Shown here piece after piece: positions 16,736-26,461 of a stretch of DNA of 45,399 nucleotides (the first letter of the stretch is position 1; every line of letters begins with the position of its first letter). The notes beneath the pieces are model-generated. The model was given only the letters and a program-made list of their open reading frames with translations. It ran no database searches and was not told the DNA's origin. The stretch is taken from contig DUMQ01000020.1 in assembly GCA_012839815.1 (NCBI GenBank), positions 1 to 45,399 on the forward strand. The letters run 5' to 3'. A program made the position numbers and the translations under genes. The stretch comes from Bacillota bacterium (lineage in GTDB: Bacteria; Bacillota; SHA-98; Ch115; JABLXJ01).

Positions 16736-19400
16736 TCAGCATATGGCAATATAGTCGCAACCCCTGCACCAGTCTCCGCGCCGGGGCGCAAACTCGTTGC
16801 CGCGTATCCCATGAATCCACCGGCAGATCTCCTCCCGGAATCGATCCAGCTCCTGCGGGTCCTCCTTGACTGGTATGACGGTCCCGTCCTCAGAGTCGAG
16901 GTCGTGGATCGCAAGGCGGACGGGATTCCAGCCGAGCCTCCGGGCCGCCTCGGCGTATAACCGCAACTGGTTCTGATGCTGGGGAAGCGGCGGCCGGTTC
17001 TCTGCCGTCTTGATGTCTATGATTTCGACAGCGTCCTGTTCTCCTTTTCCTCCTGCTTTGAGTATAAGGTCGATCCTTCCCCTGAGCCGGGCGGCGCCGT
17101 CCAGCGGGATTTCGAAGCGGCGCTCCACATCCAGCGTTCTCACCAGACCTGGCCCATGCCTCCCTGCATAGCTGGTCAACCGCCTGAGAAGCGCATCAAA
17201 CATAGCCTGGTGCTGCCTGGCACTGGCAAACGGGAGATAAAAGCAATCCCGGAGAATCGAGATCGGGTCGCCGGCCCCCGGGGTAAAACCATTTCTGGCC
17301 CTCCGGGCCATTTCGCACACCACGTGATGGGCCACCTTGCCGAAGCCCAACGCTGGCGCGATTGGCGGCGCGAAACCGCATACATACCGGAGATGATACT
17401 TGCGGGGGCACTCACCGTAAACCAGGAGTTGAGTGCAGTCCACGGTGCAGGTGTTCCGCTCGCCGGCCCCGGATCTGATAACCTGCAGCCCGATCTCGCC
17501 GAGACGGCGAAACTCCCCCCTTATTCCCTGGTTTGCTACCAGCTCCCGAAGGAAAGGCGATAGATATGCCCTCCTGGCCTGGCGCTCCTGGTACTCCTTA
17601 AAGCAGCTCAGCACCAGCAGCTCCTTCGCGCGCGTCATAGCCACGTAAAACAGGCGACGCTCATCCTCGAGCCGCCCCTCGTAGCGTTCCTTATCAAAAA
17701 GCCGGGCACCGGGATCCTCCGGGATGTACCACCTCTTCTCCCGCCCCGTGCGCGCAGAGGGGAAGCGCCCATCTACAAGACATGGCACGAACACTACGGG
17801 AAACTCCAGGCCCTTCGCCTGGTGGATCGTCATGATGTTAACCGACCCGGCGTCTGGCTCGCCCCCTCCGGGTGTCTCCTCTATCGCCTGGGAGGCGAAT
17901 CTCTCGAGGAATGCCCTCAGGCGGCCAAGGAAGACCTGACCCGGCACAGGCTTCGCACCTCCGGGGGCGCCTCCCGGGGCAAACGGCCGGACCGCGGTCA
18001 AAGTTCCCCCGGCATCGCCCGCGCGGGCATCGTCCGCTCGGGCCTCCAGGATCAGGCTCTCTTCGGCGACTTCGAGTTGGGCTTTGGGACCTGGCCCTCC
18101 CAGCCACTCGAGTCCCGCGTCACCCGCGGGTAGGCTGCGCCTTATAGCGTGTTCAAAATCTACGAGTAAAGATGACATGTTCCCCAGGACGCGCTCCTGC
18201 CGTGCCCTGTCGGGGCCACAGGGAAGGCCCAGAACCGATAGAACCTCCATATAGGTTTGCGCGAGATCACTCACCCCTCCGGCTCCCGCGACGAGCCTCT
18301 CCCCCATCTCCTGGATACGGGAAACTATCCTGGCCGCTTCTTGCCAGCTTTTCCCTGTGAGACACCCCACCTCCTCGATGAGTTCCTCCGGCCGGACCCG
18401 CTCTTCCTCATCGTTGGGCCACCAGGTACCCCCGGCCCATAGCACGAAAACATGAGCAACAAGCCTCATTTCAGGCCGGTCCAGTAACGATACCTTCCCC
18501 ACGATTGAAGCCGGGATGCCTGCCTTGCTCAGGGCGTCCACCAGCGGCCTGGAGGATGTGCGCACCGACCTGCAGAGGATAGCTATGTCCCCGGGCTTAT
18601 AACCATCCCGGAGCAGGCCTTTTATCCTCCAGACGATCCCCGCGGCCTCGTCGTCCGGGTCACGGGCCATCAACACCTCAATAGATGAACCAGCATCAGG
18701 GCGGGTAGGAACTATCCTCTTATCCACCCTCGGACTTATTGTCTCAGCAAATGCCGCGGAGACTCTCACAATCGAGGGAGAGCTTCGATGGTTCTCGTCC
18801 AGGGTTTTTACCGGGCCGCCATGTCGCCGGGAGAAGCCCACGAAAAGGGAGACATCTCCCCCTCTCCACTGGTAGATGGCCTGGTCATCATCGCCCACCA
18901 CGGTGAGGTTCGCTCCCAATTCCTTCAAGCATTCAAGCAGGGCTTCCTGCGCCCTGTTTAGATCCTGGTACTCATCCACGAGCACCTCACGTACCCGTCC
19001 CTCGAGACCGGCCCGCAGGGGGCCCCCGGGCCTCAGCCCCTCCACAGCCCTCAGGATTATCTGGTCAAACGAGAGAAGACGCATAGCCTCAGCCAGTTTC
19101 TCATACCTGTCAACCGCGGCCGCAAACTGCGGGGCCCGCTTCCAGAGCTCGCTCATTGGGATGGCTTCGCTGTAAACTGCCGAAAGGTTCTCGATGAAAG
19201 TATCAACCGCCGCCTTAACTGAAACCCTTGTCCCGGGCCATGTTGCTTCAAAGAGGTCGACGATCCCCAGCCGCCTTGCAAACCTGTGCAGCAGCGCCCA
19301 TTCCCTCTCCTCAGTCAGGACATCGTACAGCTCATACTCACCCGAGCCCCTGAGGAGATCAAGGCAGTAACTATGAATGGTGCCGGCAAAAAGCCCGGAC
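16736..19400 (-). pseudogene. UvrD-type helicase with C-terminal PD-(D/E)XK nuclease, N-terminus lost
   Basis: Superfamily 1 helicase fused to a Cas4/AddB-like nuclease. Family similarity begins at about 19393 with GLFAGTIHSYCLDLL (motif Ib/Ic). Then come motif II VLVDEYQDLN, motif III VVGDDDQAIYQWRG, motif IV LDENHRSSPSIV, motif V VNIMTIHQAKGLEFPVVFVP and motif VI DERRLFYVAMTRAKELLVLS. The C-terminus has GECPRKYHLRY, the nuclease core EIIDIKTAE, QLRLYAEAARR, and WCRGCDYIAIC, whose cysteines could hold an Fe-S cluster. The Q-motif and Walker A (motif I), normally about 80-100 residues upstream, are absent. Upstream the frame (open to 19666) is only a shadow of the Ski2-like gene. Without motif I it cannot be an active ATPase by itself. 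Confidence 0.8.
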
Positions 19401-21615
19401 GAGGACGGGGGAGCTTTATCTTCTTCAAGGGTGTCTCGCCGACCCAGTCGTTTACGGCCCTGAGCCACTTCTCCCTCTTGGTCTCGTCGCCAAAGAAGTC
19501 CTCGGTGACCCAGGAGGCCACATCTGAGGGTGATGGGGTTCCAGCGTAATTCAGCACCCTGTCCCTGGCTATCCTCGAGAGGAGCAAATCCAGCCCCGAA
19601 TTGGCCGCTATCGCGCCGACGCCGGTTGCCCTGAAACCGCCGGGGACCCGTTCGATGAGCCCCCATGCGGCGAGGATATCCATCGCCACCTTGATCTTTG
19701 TCCCTAGGTCCAGAGTCTTTCGAAACCGGTGGGCGGAGGCGTAAAGCGCGCGATTTCTGGTCTCTTCGTCCACGATGCCGGTATCGTCAAAGAGGAGTGT
19801 ATATATTGCGCAGGCAAGATGTTTGCAGGTTTCCCTGCGACGCCATTTGCTCTTGGCAGGACAACTGCACTCCTCGCCGGCGATTGTAAGGCTGAAGTTG
19901 TAGATTTTATCGCCAGATACAACTGAGCCGGCCACCCCGTCTGACACCGGCCATGCCCGCTCCAGGCGGATGGATCCGTTCACCTTGGAGAAGGACGGGA
20001 TATCCTCCATGATATCAACCTGGAGCGGTCTGTCAAAGGATATCGCCTGGGGTTCAAGATGATACCAGAGGCTCTCGCGCACAGCCTCTGCTGTGTCTTC
20101 AAGGGTCGCTTCCCCTCTATCTGATATCACCGCCAGCAGGAAACGCATGAACGAGTCAAAGGAATCGGGAAGGCGGCTCCTCACCGGATTGCCTTTGGCC
20201 TCGCGTATGGCTAGCTCCAGCTGGGATAGTTCGTCCTCGTCAAGGAGGTCCGGTTCAACCGGGGCAACGCCCAAGCCCGCCTCCACCTGACCTGGCCTGC
20301 CGGCGCGCCCCAGCATGTTCAGGAGTTCCCCCGTGGATAGAACCACCCGCCTCGGGCGTCCACGGATGAACTCCATCCTGTATACGTCTCTCACTACGAC
20401 CAGGCGCGCGGGTAGGTTAACCCCTGCCGCGAGCGTAGGAGTGCATGAGATGACTTTGAGGTGACGATTGCGAAACGCTGCTTCCACGCAGAGGCGCGCG
20501 TCTCTCGAAAGACCTGCATGATGGTAGGCTACCCCGGCCGAGAGGAGTTTGAGGAGATCTTCAGCCTCCTCTTCGTCGCCGGCCGCATGCGCTGCCGTAT
20601 CGGAGAGGGCGCGGATATCATCCTCAGTCAGGAAACCGGCAACCAGGGCCTGCAGGTCCGAAGCAACCTTCTGGGAAGCAGCTTTGGAGTTGCAGAAGAT
20701 GATGGCCTGTTCACCCTTTTCCAGAGCCCGGGCTACCTCTGCCTTGAGGCGTTCTCCAATGTCTTTCTCGACTTCGCAGCGGAATTCCACCTCCACCGTC
20801 CGGTCCTGAGCGGAACCGAGAATCAAGGGAACCCCCAGCCAATCCGCAAGTTCCTGCGGATTTGACACGACGGCGGAAAGTGCACAGATGGAGGTGGGCC
20901 TCTTCCACGTCTTCAGCCTCACGAGCAGGCTCTCCAGCGCCGGGCCGCGGCTCTCGTCCGCCAGCAGGTGGACTTCATCCAGGACGACCCTCCCGAGCCT
21001 GAGGTCCTGGGACGGGAGGAGAGCAGAGAATCGCTCGAAGGTCGAGACCAGGATATCCGTCTCTCCGGGATAGAATGGGTCCCTGTGGTCGCCGGTGGAA
21101 ATCTTGACGCGGGCCGTCGCTCCTCTTTGATCAAGCTCCCGCAAAAGGGATTCGTAGATCTCGGCCGCCAGCGCCCTGTAAGGGACGAGGTAAGCATGCA
21201 CGCCCGGCTCCCCGCGCAAAACCGCCTCCTCCAGTATCGCACGGCCGATGTAGCTTTTCCCGGTGCCGGTCGGGGCGACGATCAGGCAATTGCCCGTGGT
21301 TATAACCCCTGCCGCACTGGCCTTCTCATAGAGAGGGAAAAGAGGGAACTTATGGCAAATATTAGAAGAGTGAGTCAATAGCTGGCCCGGCCGCGGGCCC
21401 CGGCCTGACTGCGGGCCTGGCGGCCGGTCCTCAGAGCTACTTTGTAATCCTGGCTCAACCGGCAACCGGTCCTCTTTCTGTCTTTGCCTTTGTCTCTGCC
21501 TCTGTCTTTGTCTCAGAAGATTCTGAATGGTATGCAACGCGTTGATTATGACGCTAGCTACACTTATGACGCCGACTGCTCCTCGCGCTGAACGTATGGC
21601 GCCGCTGTTTATCAT
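19385..21615 (-). CDS. Ski2/Hel308-like DEAD/DEAH helicase with SWIM zinc finger, C-terminus altered
   Basis: Superfamily 2 helicase. Walker A is APTGTGKS (residues 114-121), motif II DEVH (213-216), motif III SAVVSNP, then VAYHHAGLS, SCTPTLAAGVNLPARLVVV and the motif VI region NMLGRAGRPGQ. A SWIM zinc finger (CSCPAKSKWRRRETCKH) sits at about residues 578-600, inside the C-terminal domains. The N-terminal 90 residues contain a run of Arg-Gln dipeptides from a hexamer DNA repeat, and the true start may be later than 21615. The family frame fades at LKKIKLPRPRPGF (about 19400), where it meets the UvrD remnant in the -1 frame; the open frame itself continues to a stop at 19315. Probably a DNA repair or unwinding enzyme, now truncated. 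Confidence 0.75.
21471..21515. repeat. Hexamer-type simple repeat (TTTGTC/TCTGCC)
   Basis: A run of near-identical six-base units such as TTTGCC, TTTGTC, TCTGCC and TCTGTC lies in the 5' part of the Ski2-like gene, where on the minus strand it encodes the alternating Arg-Gln tract. The low complexity suggests replication slippage rather than a folded domain. Confidence 0.75.
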
Positions 21616-21627
21616 GAGTATCCTTCC

Positions 21628-22842
21628 CTACTCGGAATCAGTTGGCCCGTTCCCCTGCTTTTCCCCCGCTCGCTTCAAAACCTCGGATAGCTTCTTGAGG
21701 CTCCCGCTTTTTCTCTTATCGGCGATGAGCACAACGTCGTCGGTATTCACGATGACGAGGTCGTCCACACCAAAGGCGACGAGCATCTTGTCGCCCGAGG
21801 AGTTCTCGACGATGTTGCCGCTCGCGTCTACGAGCACGGCGCGGCCCTGGACGACGTTCCCATTCTCATCGTGGTCGCGGATGCGTTCAAGAGCCGTCCA
21901 CGTCCCGACGTCGTCCCAGCCAAAGTCGGCTGGGACAACCAGGATGTTATCGGCCTTTTCGAGCACCGCATAGTCGATCGAGGTCTTATCGAGTTCGAGA
22001 AATATCTCACGCACGCGCTCCAGCCCGTGGAGCCCCAGCCCAGTGAGAAGCCCCTCGATGGTGCGGAGCCCCCCGGCGATGCCGGGTGCATGCCTCTCCA
22101 GCGCGGCGCGGATGGTCGTGACCTGCCACGCGAACATCCCGGCGTTCCACAGGTGCCTCCCGCCGCGGATGAACTCGAGCGCCTTTCGCAGGTCGGGTTT
22201 CTCGGTAAACCTCTTTACCCGGAAAGCCCGCTCGGCCCCGCTTCCGCTCTCACCCTCGCCACCGCCCGGGCTCCCACCGCCTGGGCCTTGGCCTTGGCCC
22301 GAGCCGGGCTTGCCCTGTGCAAGATGTTCACCACTGCACTCGGCGAGATACTCATCGCCGTACTCTATGTAGCCGTAGCCCTCCTCCGGGCGGGTCGGCT
22401 TGATACCGACCGTCACGAGGTACTCCCCGGTAGCCGCGACATGCGCTGCATAGCGCAAGGTCGCGACGAACCTGTCTTCGTCGAGTATCACATGGTCGCT
22501 GGGGATGACCACCATGACGGCCTCGGGCACGCGCCGCTCGACCCAGAGCACCGCGTATCCGATCGCCGGGGCCGTGTCCCTGGCGGCAGGCTCGATTATG
22601 AGGTTATCAAAGGGGAGGTCGGGCAGCTGCTCGCGCACCAGGTCAACATAGTCCGGTCCCGTAACCACGAAGACAGCGCCCGGGCCCCCAGCCAGGCGGC
22701 TGGCCCTGCGAAAAGCCTGCTGGAGCAGGGTGCCTTCACCCCAGAGGGCGAGAAATTGCTTGGGCCGAGAGGCCGTGCTCTTGGGCCAGAACCTCTCGCC
22801 CTTCCCTCCCGCCATAATCACCGCAACGCATCGTTTCAGCAA
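21628..22842 (-). CDS. manC: Mannose-1-phosphate guanylyltransferase with low-complexity insert
   Basis: Makes GDP-mannose from GTP and mannose-1-phosphate, a precursor for surface glycans. The 404 residues begin with the nucleotidyltransferase signature VIMAGGKGERFWP, followed by SRPKQFLAL, IIEPAARDTAPAIG, VVIPSDHVI and RFTEKPD (212-217), and end with the conserved WDDVGTWTAL and VAFGVDDLVIVNTDDVVLI. There is no C-terminal isomerase domain, so this is the short monofunctional form. Residues about 168-206 form a Gly/Ser/Gln-rich insert (GSGQGQGPGGGSPGGG and more) that the family lacks, just before VKRFTEKPD. It lies on the polysaccharide strand but is separated from rmlB by the helicase locus. 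Confidence 0.93.
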   Translation of the reverse strand: MLKRCVAVIMAGGKGERFWPKSTASRPKQFLALWGEGTLLQQAFRRASRLAGGPGAVFVVTGPDYVDLVREQLPDLPFDNLIIEPAARDTAPAIGYAVLWVERRVPEAVMVVIPSDHVILDEDRFVATLRYAAHVAATGEYLVTVGIKPTRPEEGYGYIEYGDEYLAECSGEHLAQGKPGSGQGQGPGGGSPGGGEGESGSGAERAFRVKRFTEKPDLRKALEFIRGGRHLWNAGMFAWQVTTIRAALERHAPGIAGGLRTIEGLLTGLGLHGLERVREIFLELDKTSIDYAVLEKADNILVVPADFGWDDVGTWTALERIRDHDENGNVVQGRAVLVDASGNIVENSSGDKMLVAFGVDDLVIVNTDDVVLIADKRKSGSLKKLSEVLKRAGEKQGNGPTDSE

Positions 22843-23170
22843 AAAATGACTTCACCCGTTTCTTCAAGGGCTCTCATGCCAATATCTAAACACAGGAAAG
22901 AGCTTTCCTCTTCCCTGTTTCCTCCATTTCCTTATCGGGGCCCCTGCTTTTAGTCCCCTGCTTCCCTATTTAGCCAGGAGCCAGTTACAGTTAGATTAGC
23001 AGGGGCCAGCAAGATTCGACATAAGGTTTTGGCTTACATGCGAGGATATTCTATGCAAATCCGCAAAATCCTTCTCTTGCCTCCATAACGAATCCAAGTT
23101 CCAGCACCTATATCAGGCAACTGGCATCCTTTTGTATTTTCTTTGGCACTTTATGTCAAAACCTTAGTAA
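22843..23170. other. Intergenic region upstream of manC
   Basis: No gene seen. An imperfect palindrome AGGAAAG-AG-CTTTCCT (22894-22909) lies about 50 bp upstream of the manC start and could be an operator or leader hairpin. No convincing promoter or riboswitch was found. Confidence 0.35.
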
Positions 23171-23560
23171 TCAAGAGTCCAGGCCTGGACCATGGCCCGG
23201 GCCTGGACAATGCATATCATGATAAAAACAATCGCATGAAGCATGAAATAGGTCGGGCGAAGGTGGCGGAAATATCGTAAGCGGGCTGCCTTTTTCGTCA
23301 AGCAAGGCGCAATTCCAGCTTGCAACGGCGATAGCAAGCAGACTATCGTACGCCTTCCGGGTTTTGGCAGACTTCATATACGGTTGAACGAATTCAAGCA
23401 GTACCTCCGACATCTTCTCCATGCCTTCGGGCCTGGGCACAACCTTCTGTCCTTTTAAGAGATCCCTTGAACGGAGTGGTTCGAGCAGTTCCCGTTCTAT
23501 GTCAGCATGATCATGCTGACGATGCATTTTACGCTTCCCTGATTTTGATTTTCCAGACAC
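23171..23560 (-). CDS. Conserved-looking hypothetical protein
   Basis: A 129-residue protein starting at GTG 23560, with GGAGGG seven bases upstream. The first 20 residues are basic; the middle reads LLEPLRSRDLLKGQKVVPRP and EGMEKMSEVLLEFVQPYMKS, then AIAVASWNCALLDEKGSP. The last 25 residues are rich in Cys, His, Gly and Pro (CDCFYHDMHCPGPGHGPG). I have seen this L-x-PLR and KMSEVL-x-F-x-PY pattern in uncharacterised bacterial proteins but can give no function. The stop lies in a 14-bp perfect palindrome (23177-23190), GTCCAGGCCTGGAC, that may act in termination. It follows the lone MNT gene by about 200 bp on the same strand. Confidence 0.7.
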   Translation of the reverse strand: MSGKSKSGKRKMHRQHDHADIERELLEPLRSRDLLKGQKVVPRPEGMEKMSEVLLEFVQPYMKSAKTRKAYDSLLAIAVASWNCALLDEKGSPLTIFPPPSPDLFHASCDCFYHDMHCPGPGHGPGLDS

Positions 23561-23578
23561 GATGATACCCTCCGCCTC

Positions 23579-23610
23579 CTTAATTAACGATCCTTAATTA
23601 AACGATCCTG
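23579..23610. repeat. Short direct repeat upstream of the hypothetical gene
   Basis: TTAATTAACGATCC is followed at once by TTAATTAAACGATCC. The pair sits just upstream of the ribosome-binding site of the GTG-started gene at 23560 and may be a duplicated binding site or slippage product. Confidence 0.6.
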
Positions 23611-23757
23611 GATATATTCTTCCCCGGCATGGTCAGGTCAACGACATCTTAGAAGGAGGCAACAGCTCTTGATGTGCGGATGACCCATGCTACCGGAGAG
23701 ACACGAGTCCCTGCTCCTCAAAATGCTCATCGAAGCGACAGCATATCGTAATAGATC

Positions 23758-24084
23758 CTAAGCCGGATAAATGGTCTGGCCGGTGCGCAAAATCTCAAGA
23801 AGCAACGGCGAGGGCGCTTTCAGGTCCGCAGGCGCAAATGGATGTGGTTCGATGGAAGGCTCGAGATTCTCAAAGATGATGGTCCGGTACAATAGCTTTC
23901 GATCCTCCCATGGGTTCCGCCCAAATGCAGGGGAGATGACTGCTACGTCAATGTCACTTTCCGGTTGCGGAGTACCTTTTACATACGAACCGAATAAAAT
24001 GACCCGTTCAACCGGTAGGGTCTTTTGAAGTGCTTTCACGAATCTATCAACGATAGCTGCTACCTCAGCTTTTGATCTAGCCAT
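23758..24084 (-). CDS. MNT-type nucleotidyltransferase domain protein
   Basis: A 108-residue minimal nucleotidyltransferase of the DNA polymerase beta superfamily. The signature GSYVKGTPQPESDIDVAVIS has Gly-Ser at 32-33 and the catalytic Asp pair at 44 and 46; a third acidic residue may be Glu in SIEPHPF at about 77. ATG 24084 follows AGGAGG by seven bases. MNT proteins commonly pair with HEPN toxins and neutralise them by adding AMP. No HEPN gene is adjacent, and the next gene on the strand, the 129-residue hypothetical, does not look like HEPN. Confidence 0.88.
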   Translation of the reverse strand: MARSKAEVAAIVDRFVKALQKTLPVERVILFGSYVKGTPQPESDIDVAVISPAFGRNPWEDRKLLYRTIIFENLEPSIEPHPFAPADLKAPSPLLLEILRTGQTIYPA

Positions 24085-24555
24085 ACGAGTACCTCCTTTG
24101 TTTTTTCAAAGAGTGCATGGAATCTCTCGGGCGGATTCTCTGCTCTCTATCCCTTTCAGGCATCAAATCTCATTCTCATTATACCAAAATGAACGGCATT
24201 CCACCCCGCAAATTCGTGGCCTCAGGCGCTTCTTTCTATGAGAATGCTGTCACCTCGCAGGCACCGCGGATAGCCGCTGCCGTCACAACGTTCATGATGG
24301 GACCAGACCGCATATTGGGTATATGCCTATATGACGTGCATGTAATTTTTGTAAGTAATGTGGTAAGCAGGTTGCCACCTTTACGGCGCGGGATGGTAAC
24401 GTGATGGTGAGAAGATCAGTTTAACAAAAACGAGAGGAGTTTTCAATCTGACAGCGTATAAGTATATATAGAAACCGATTTAAATTCCAACACAATAAAT
24501 TTGGAATTTTTAGATCCAAGCGTATGGGGCATCTTGGAATGAACGACCCGAATGC
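24085..24555. other. Gene-free stretch before the inverted repeat
   Basis: About 470 bp with no supported gene. It contains one full and one partial copy of the dyad repeat at 24360-24400 (listed separately). The remainder is AT-richer sequence without visible structure. Confidence 0.4.
24360..24400. repeat. Short copy of the GTGGTAA dyad repeat
   Basis: GTGGTAAG-CAGG-TTGCCACC (24360-24379) is followed by TTTACGGCGCGGG and then a second left arm ATGGTAAC (24393-24400), 33 bp after the first. The dyad, the GC-rich linker and the spacing match the arrays at 42.9-43.25 and 44.8-45.2 kb, so this is a dispersed repeat family. Confidence 0.8.
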
Positions 24556-24756
24556 GCTAAGTGTAAGTTCGGAGATTACTGACGTTTTTCCAGGGGTTGC
24601 CGGTGCTTGCGTGACGGGGCCTTTTGAAATTTGGCAAGGCCCTCGCGCCAAATTTTAACGGAGGCGCGCCGCAAGCGCGCCGTCCCCGGAACGCAAGCAC
24701 CGGCAACCCCTGGGACGTGCTGGTAAACTGGCAAAATTAAGGAACCTACACTTAGC
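24556..24756. repeat. 201-bp nested inverted repeat, MITE-like
   Basis: Outer arms GCTAAGTGTAAGTTC (24556-24570) and its inverse (24742-24756) match at 14 of 15 bases. Inner arms of 22 bp (24590-24611 and 24692-24713), beginning CCAGGGGTTGCCGG, match perfectly. In the centre are two smaller hairpins: AAATTTGGC with GCCAAATTT, and GGCGCGCC with its partner after GCAA. No ORF with family similarity lies inside. The layout fits a miniature inverted-repeat transposable element, though I see no clear target-site duplication; a large cruciform or transcription-stopping hairpin is the alternative. Confidence 0.7.
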
Positions 24757-24892
24757 TCTAGGGCTTGGAGAATTCCCGACCTCTCCACGGTATAAGGAAT
24801 ATAAGTATAAGAAAAAGAATAGCACCCCGAACGTGTAACAGTCGAGAATCGACTTCACTAGAACGGCGCATAACGGATTGGGGAGGTAACAG

Positions 24893-26455
24893 ATGGGCGA
24901 AGTTCTAGTTTTGATGGAGGGAATAGAAAAAACCTTTCCGGGCGTCCATGCACTCAGTCAATGTCAGTTTGAGCTACGCGCTGGTGAAGTACATGCCCTG
25001 GTTGGGGAGAATGGTGCCGGCAAATCTACACTGGTGAAAGTGCTCACTGGCGTGTACACGAAAGATGCAGGCCGCATCTTTTACAAGGGGAAGGAAGTTG
25101 AGATTCCGAACCCAAGAGTGGCACAAGAATTAGGTATCAGCATCATCCATCAAGAGCTGAATCTGATGCCCCATCTAACTGTGGCGCAGAACATCTTCAT
25201 CGGCCGCGAACCGCGCAGAGGTATCAGATTCCTACTAAATGAAAAGGAGATCAACCAAAAGACCAAACAGCTGCTTGACATGATACACCTTGATTTGGAC
25301 CCGCGCACCAAGGTTGCGGATCTCACCGTCGCCAAGCAGCAGATGGTCGAAATCGCCAAGGCGCTGTCATACAATTCAGAAGTGCTGATCATGGACGAGC
25401 CAACGTCAGCGCTGAGTGATGCGGAAACACAAGAGCTCTTTCGGATTATCCGCCAGCTCCGGGATAAGGGGGTGGGAATCATTTATATTTCCCACCGTCT
25501 GGAAGAGCTGAAGCAGATTTCTGACCGCGTCACCGTCATGCGTGACGGCCGCTATATCGATACAGTTCGAACCCAGGATGTAACCATCGACAAGATTATA
25601 AGCATGATGGTGGGCCGGGAGATCTATGAGACTTCCCGCGCAAATCCGGAAAATGCAAGCCAGGAGGTCGTGCTCGAGGTAAAGAACTTGAACCGGGGCC
25701 GTGTGATCAAGAATGTGAGCTTCAACCTGAAAAGAGGCGAAATCCTCGGCTTTGCGGGATTGATGGGTGCCGGGCGTACAGAAGTGGCGCGTGCAATTTT
25801 CGGTGCAGACCCCATCGATTCCGGCGAAATCTATGTAAAGGGTAAGAAGGTTGATATCAAGAGCCCCCGCGATGCCGTCAAGTGCGGCATCGGATATCTC
25901 TCTGAGGACCGTAAGCGCTACGGCCTGATGCTGGGTATGGATGTAGAAACCAATATCGTGCTCGCTACCATCGAGAAATTCCTGGGTTTCCTGGGGTGGG
26001 TAAACAAGGCCAGGGTCCGCGCTGAGGCGCAATCGCACGTGGATGAGCTCAGGATCAAGACGCCGGGCTTGCAACAGAAGGTGAAGTATCTTTCGGGGGG
26101 CAATCAGCAAAAGGTGGTCATCGGCAAGTGGCTGGCCCGAGATTGCGAAATCTTGATATTCGATGAGCCCACGCGAGGTATCGATGTGGGTGCCAAGAGC
26201 GAGATTTACAAGCTACTTAATGATCTGGCGGAAAGTGGCAAGTCGATCATCATGATTTCCTCGGAATTGCCTGAGATTCTACGTATGAGCCACCGCATCG
26301 CCGTGATGTGTGAAGGCCGCATAACAGGTGAGCTAAGTGCCTCAGAGGCCACGCAGGAACGTATCATGCAATACGCCACCATGCGCGAGAATCGCGAGAA
26401 TGATGCACGATATTCGTCCGTTTCCGTTCCAGATGCTACTGCATTGGGGGGCTAG
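24893..26455 (+). CDS. Sugar ABC transporter ATP-binding protein (RbsA/MglA-like)
   Basis: Energy-coupling subunit of a CUT2-type importer, 520 residues with two ABC domains, as is usual for this family. In the first are [12 protein letters not shown] (Walker A, about 39-50), the degenerate signature [13 protein letters not shown] and [12 protein letters not shown] (Walker B). The second, starting at about 258, has [17 protein letters not shown] as the degenerate Walker [17 protein letters not shown] and [27 protein letters not shown] lies six bases before the ATG. It is the first gene of an ATPase-permease-binding protein operon. Substrate probably a monosaccharide, not further defined. Confidence 0.95.
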   Translation: MGEVLVLMEGIEKTFPGVHALSQCQFELRAGEVHALVGENGAGKSTLVKVLTGVYTKDAGRIFYKGKEVEIPNPRVAQELGISIIHQELNLMPHLTVAQNIFIGREPRRGIRFLLNEKEINQKTKQLLDMIHLDLDPRTKVADLTVAKQQMVEIAKALSYNSEVLIMDEPTSALSDAETQELFRIIRQLRDKGVGIIYISHRLEELKQISDRVTVMRDGRYIDTVRTQDVTIDKIISMMVGREIYETSRANPENASQEVVLEVKNLNRGRVIKNVSFNLKRGEILGFAGLMGAGRTEVARAIFGADPIDSGEIYVKGKKVDIKSPRDAVKCGIGYLSEDRKRYGLMLGMDVETNIVLATIEKFLGFLGWVNKARVRAEAQSHVDELRIKTPGLQQKVKYLSGGNQQKVVIGKWLARDCEILIFDEPTRGIDVGAKSEIYKLLNDLAESGKSIIMISSELPEILRMSHRIAVMCEGRITGELSASEATQERIMQYATMRENRENDARYSSVSVPDATALGG

Positions 26456-26461
26456 AATGAT

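Noticed and set aside
19385-19420. Programmed -1 frameshift producing a helicase fusion
   Set aside because: The C-TTT-TTG run is only a weak slippery site, no downstream stimulatory structure was recognised, and the UvrD part lacks motif I, so mutation or deletion is more likely. Kept only as a possibility.
22843-22920. Riboswitch upstream of manC
   Set aside because: Only one short hairpin (AGGAAAG/CTTTCCT) is visible, without any known aptamer consensus or an expression platform.
21871-22953. 360-residue plus-strand ORF
   Set aside because: Antisense to manC, with no recognisable domain; high GC leaves long open frames opposite real genes.
25406-26110. 234-residue minus-strand ORF
   Set aside because: It is a shadow of the ABC ATPase gene, whose Walker and signature motifs are intact on the plus strand.
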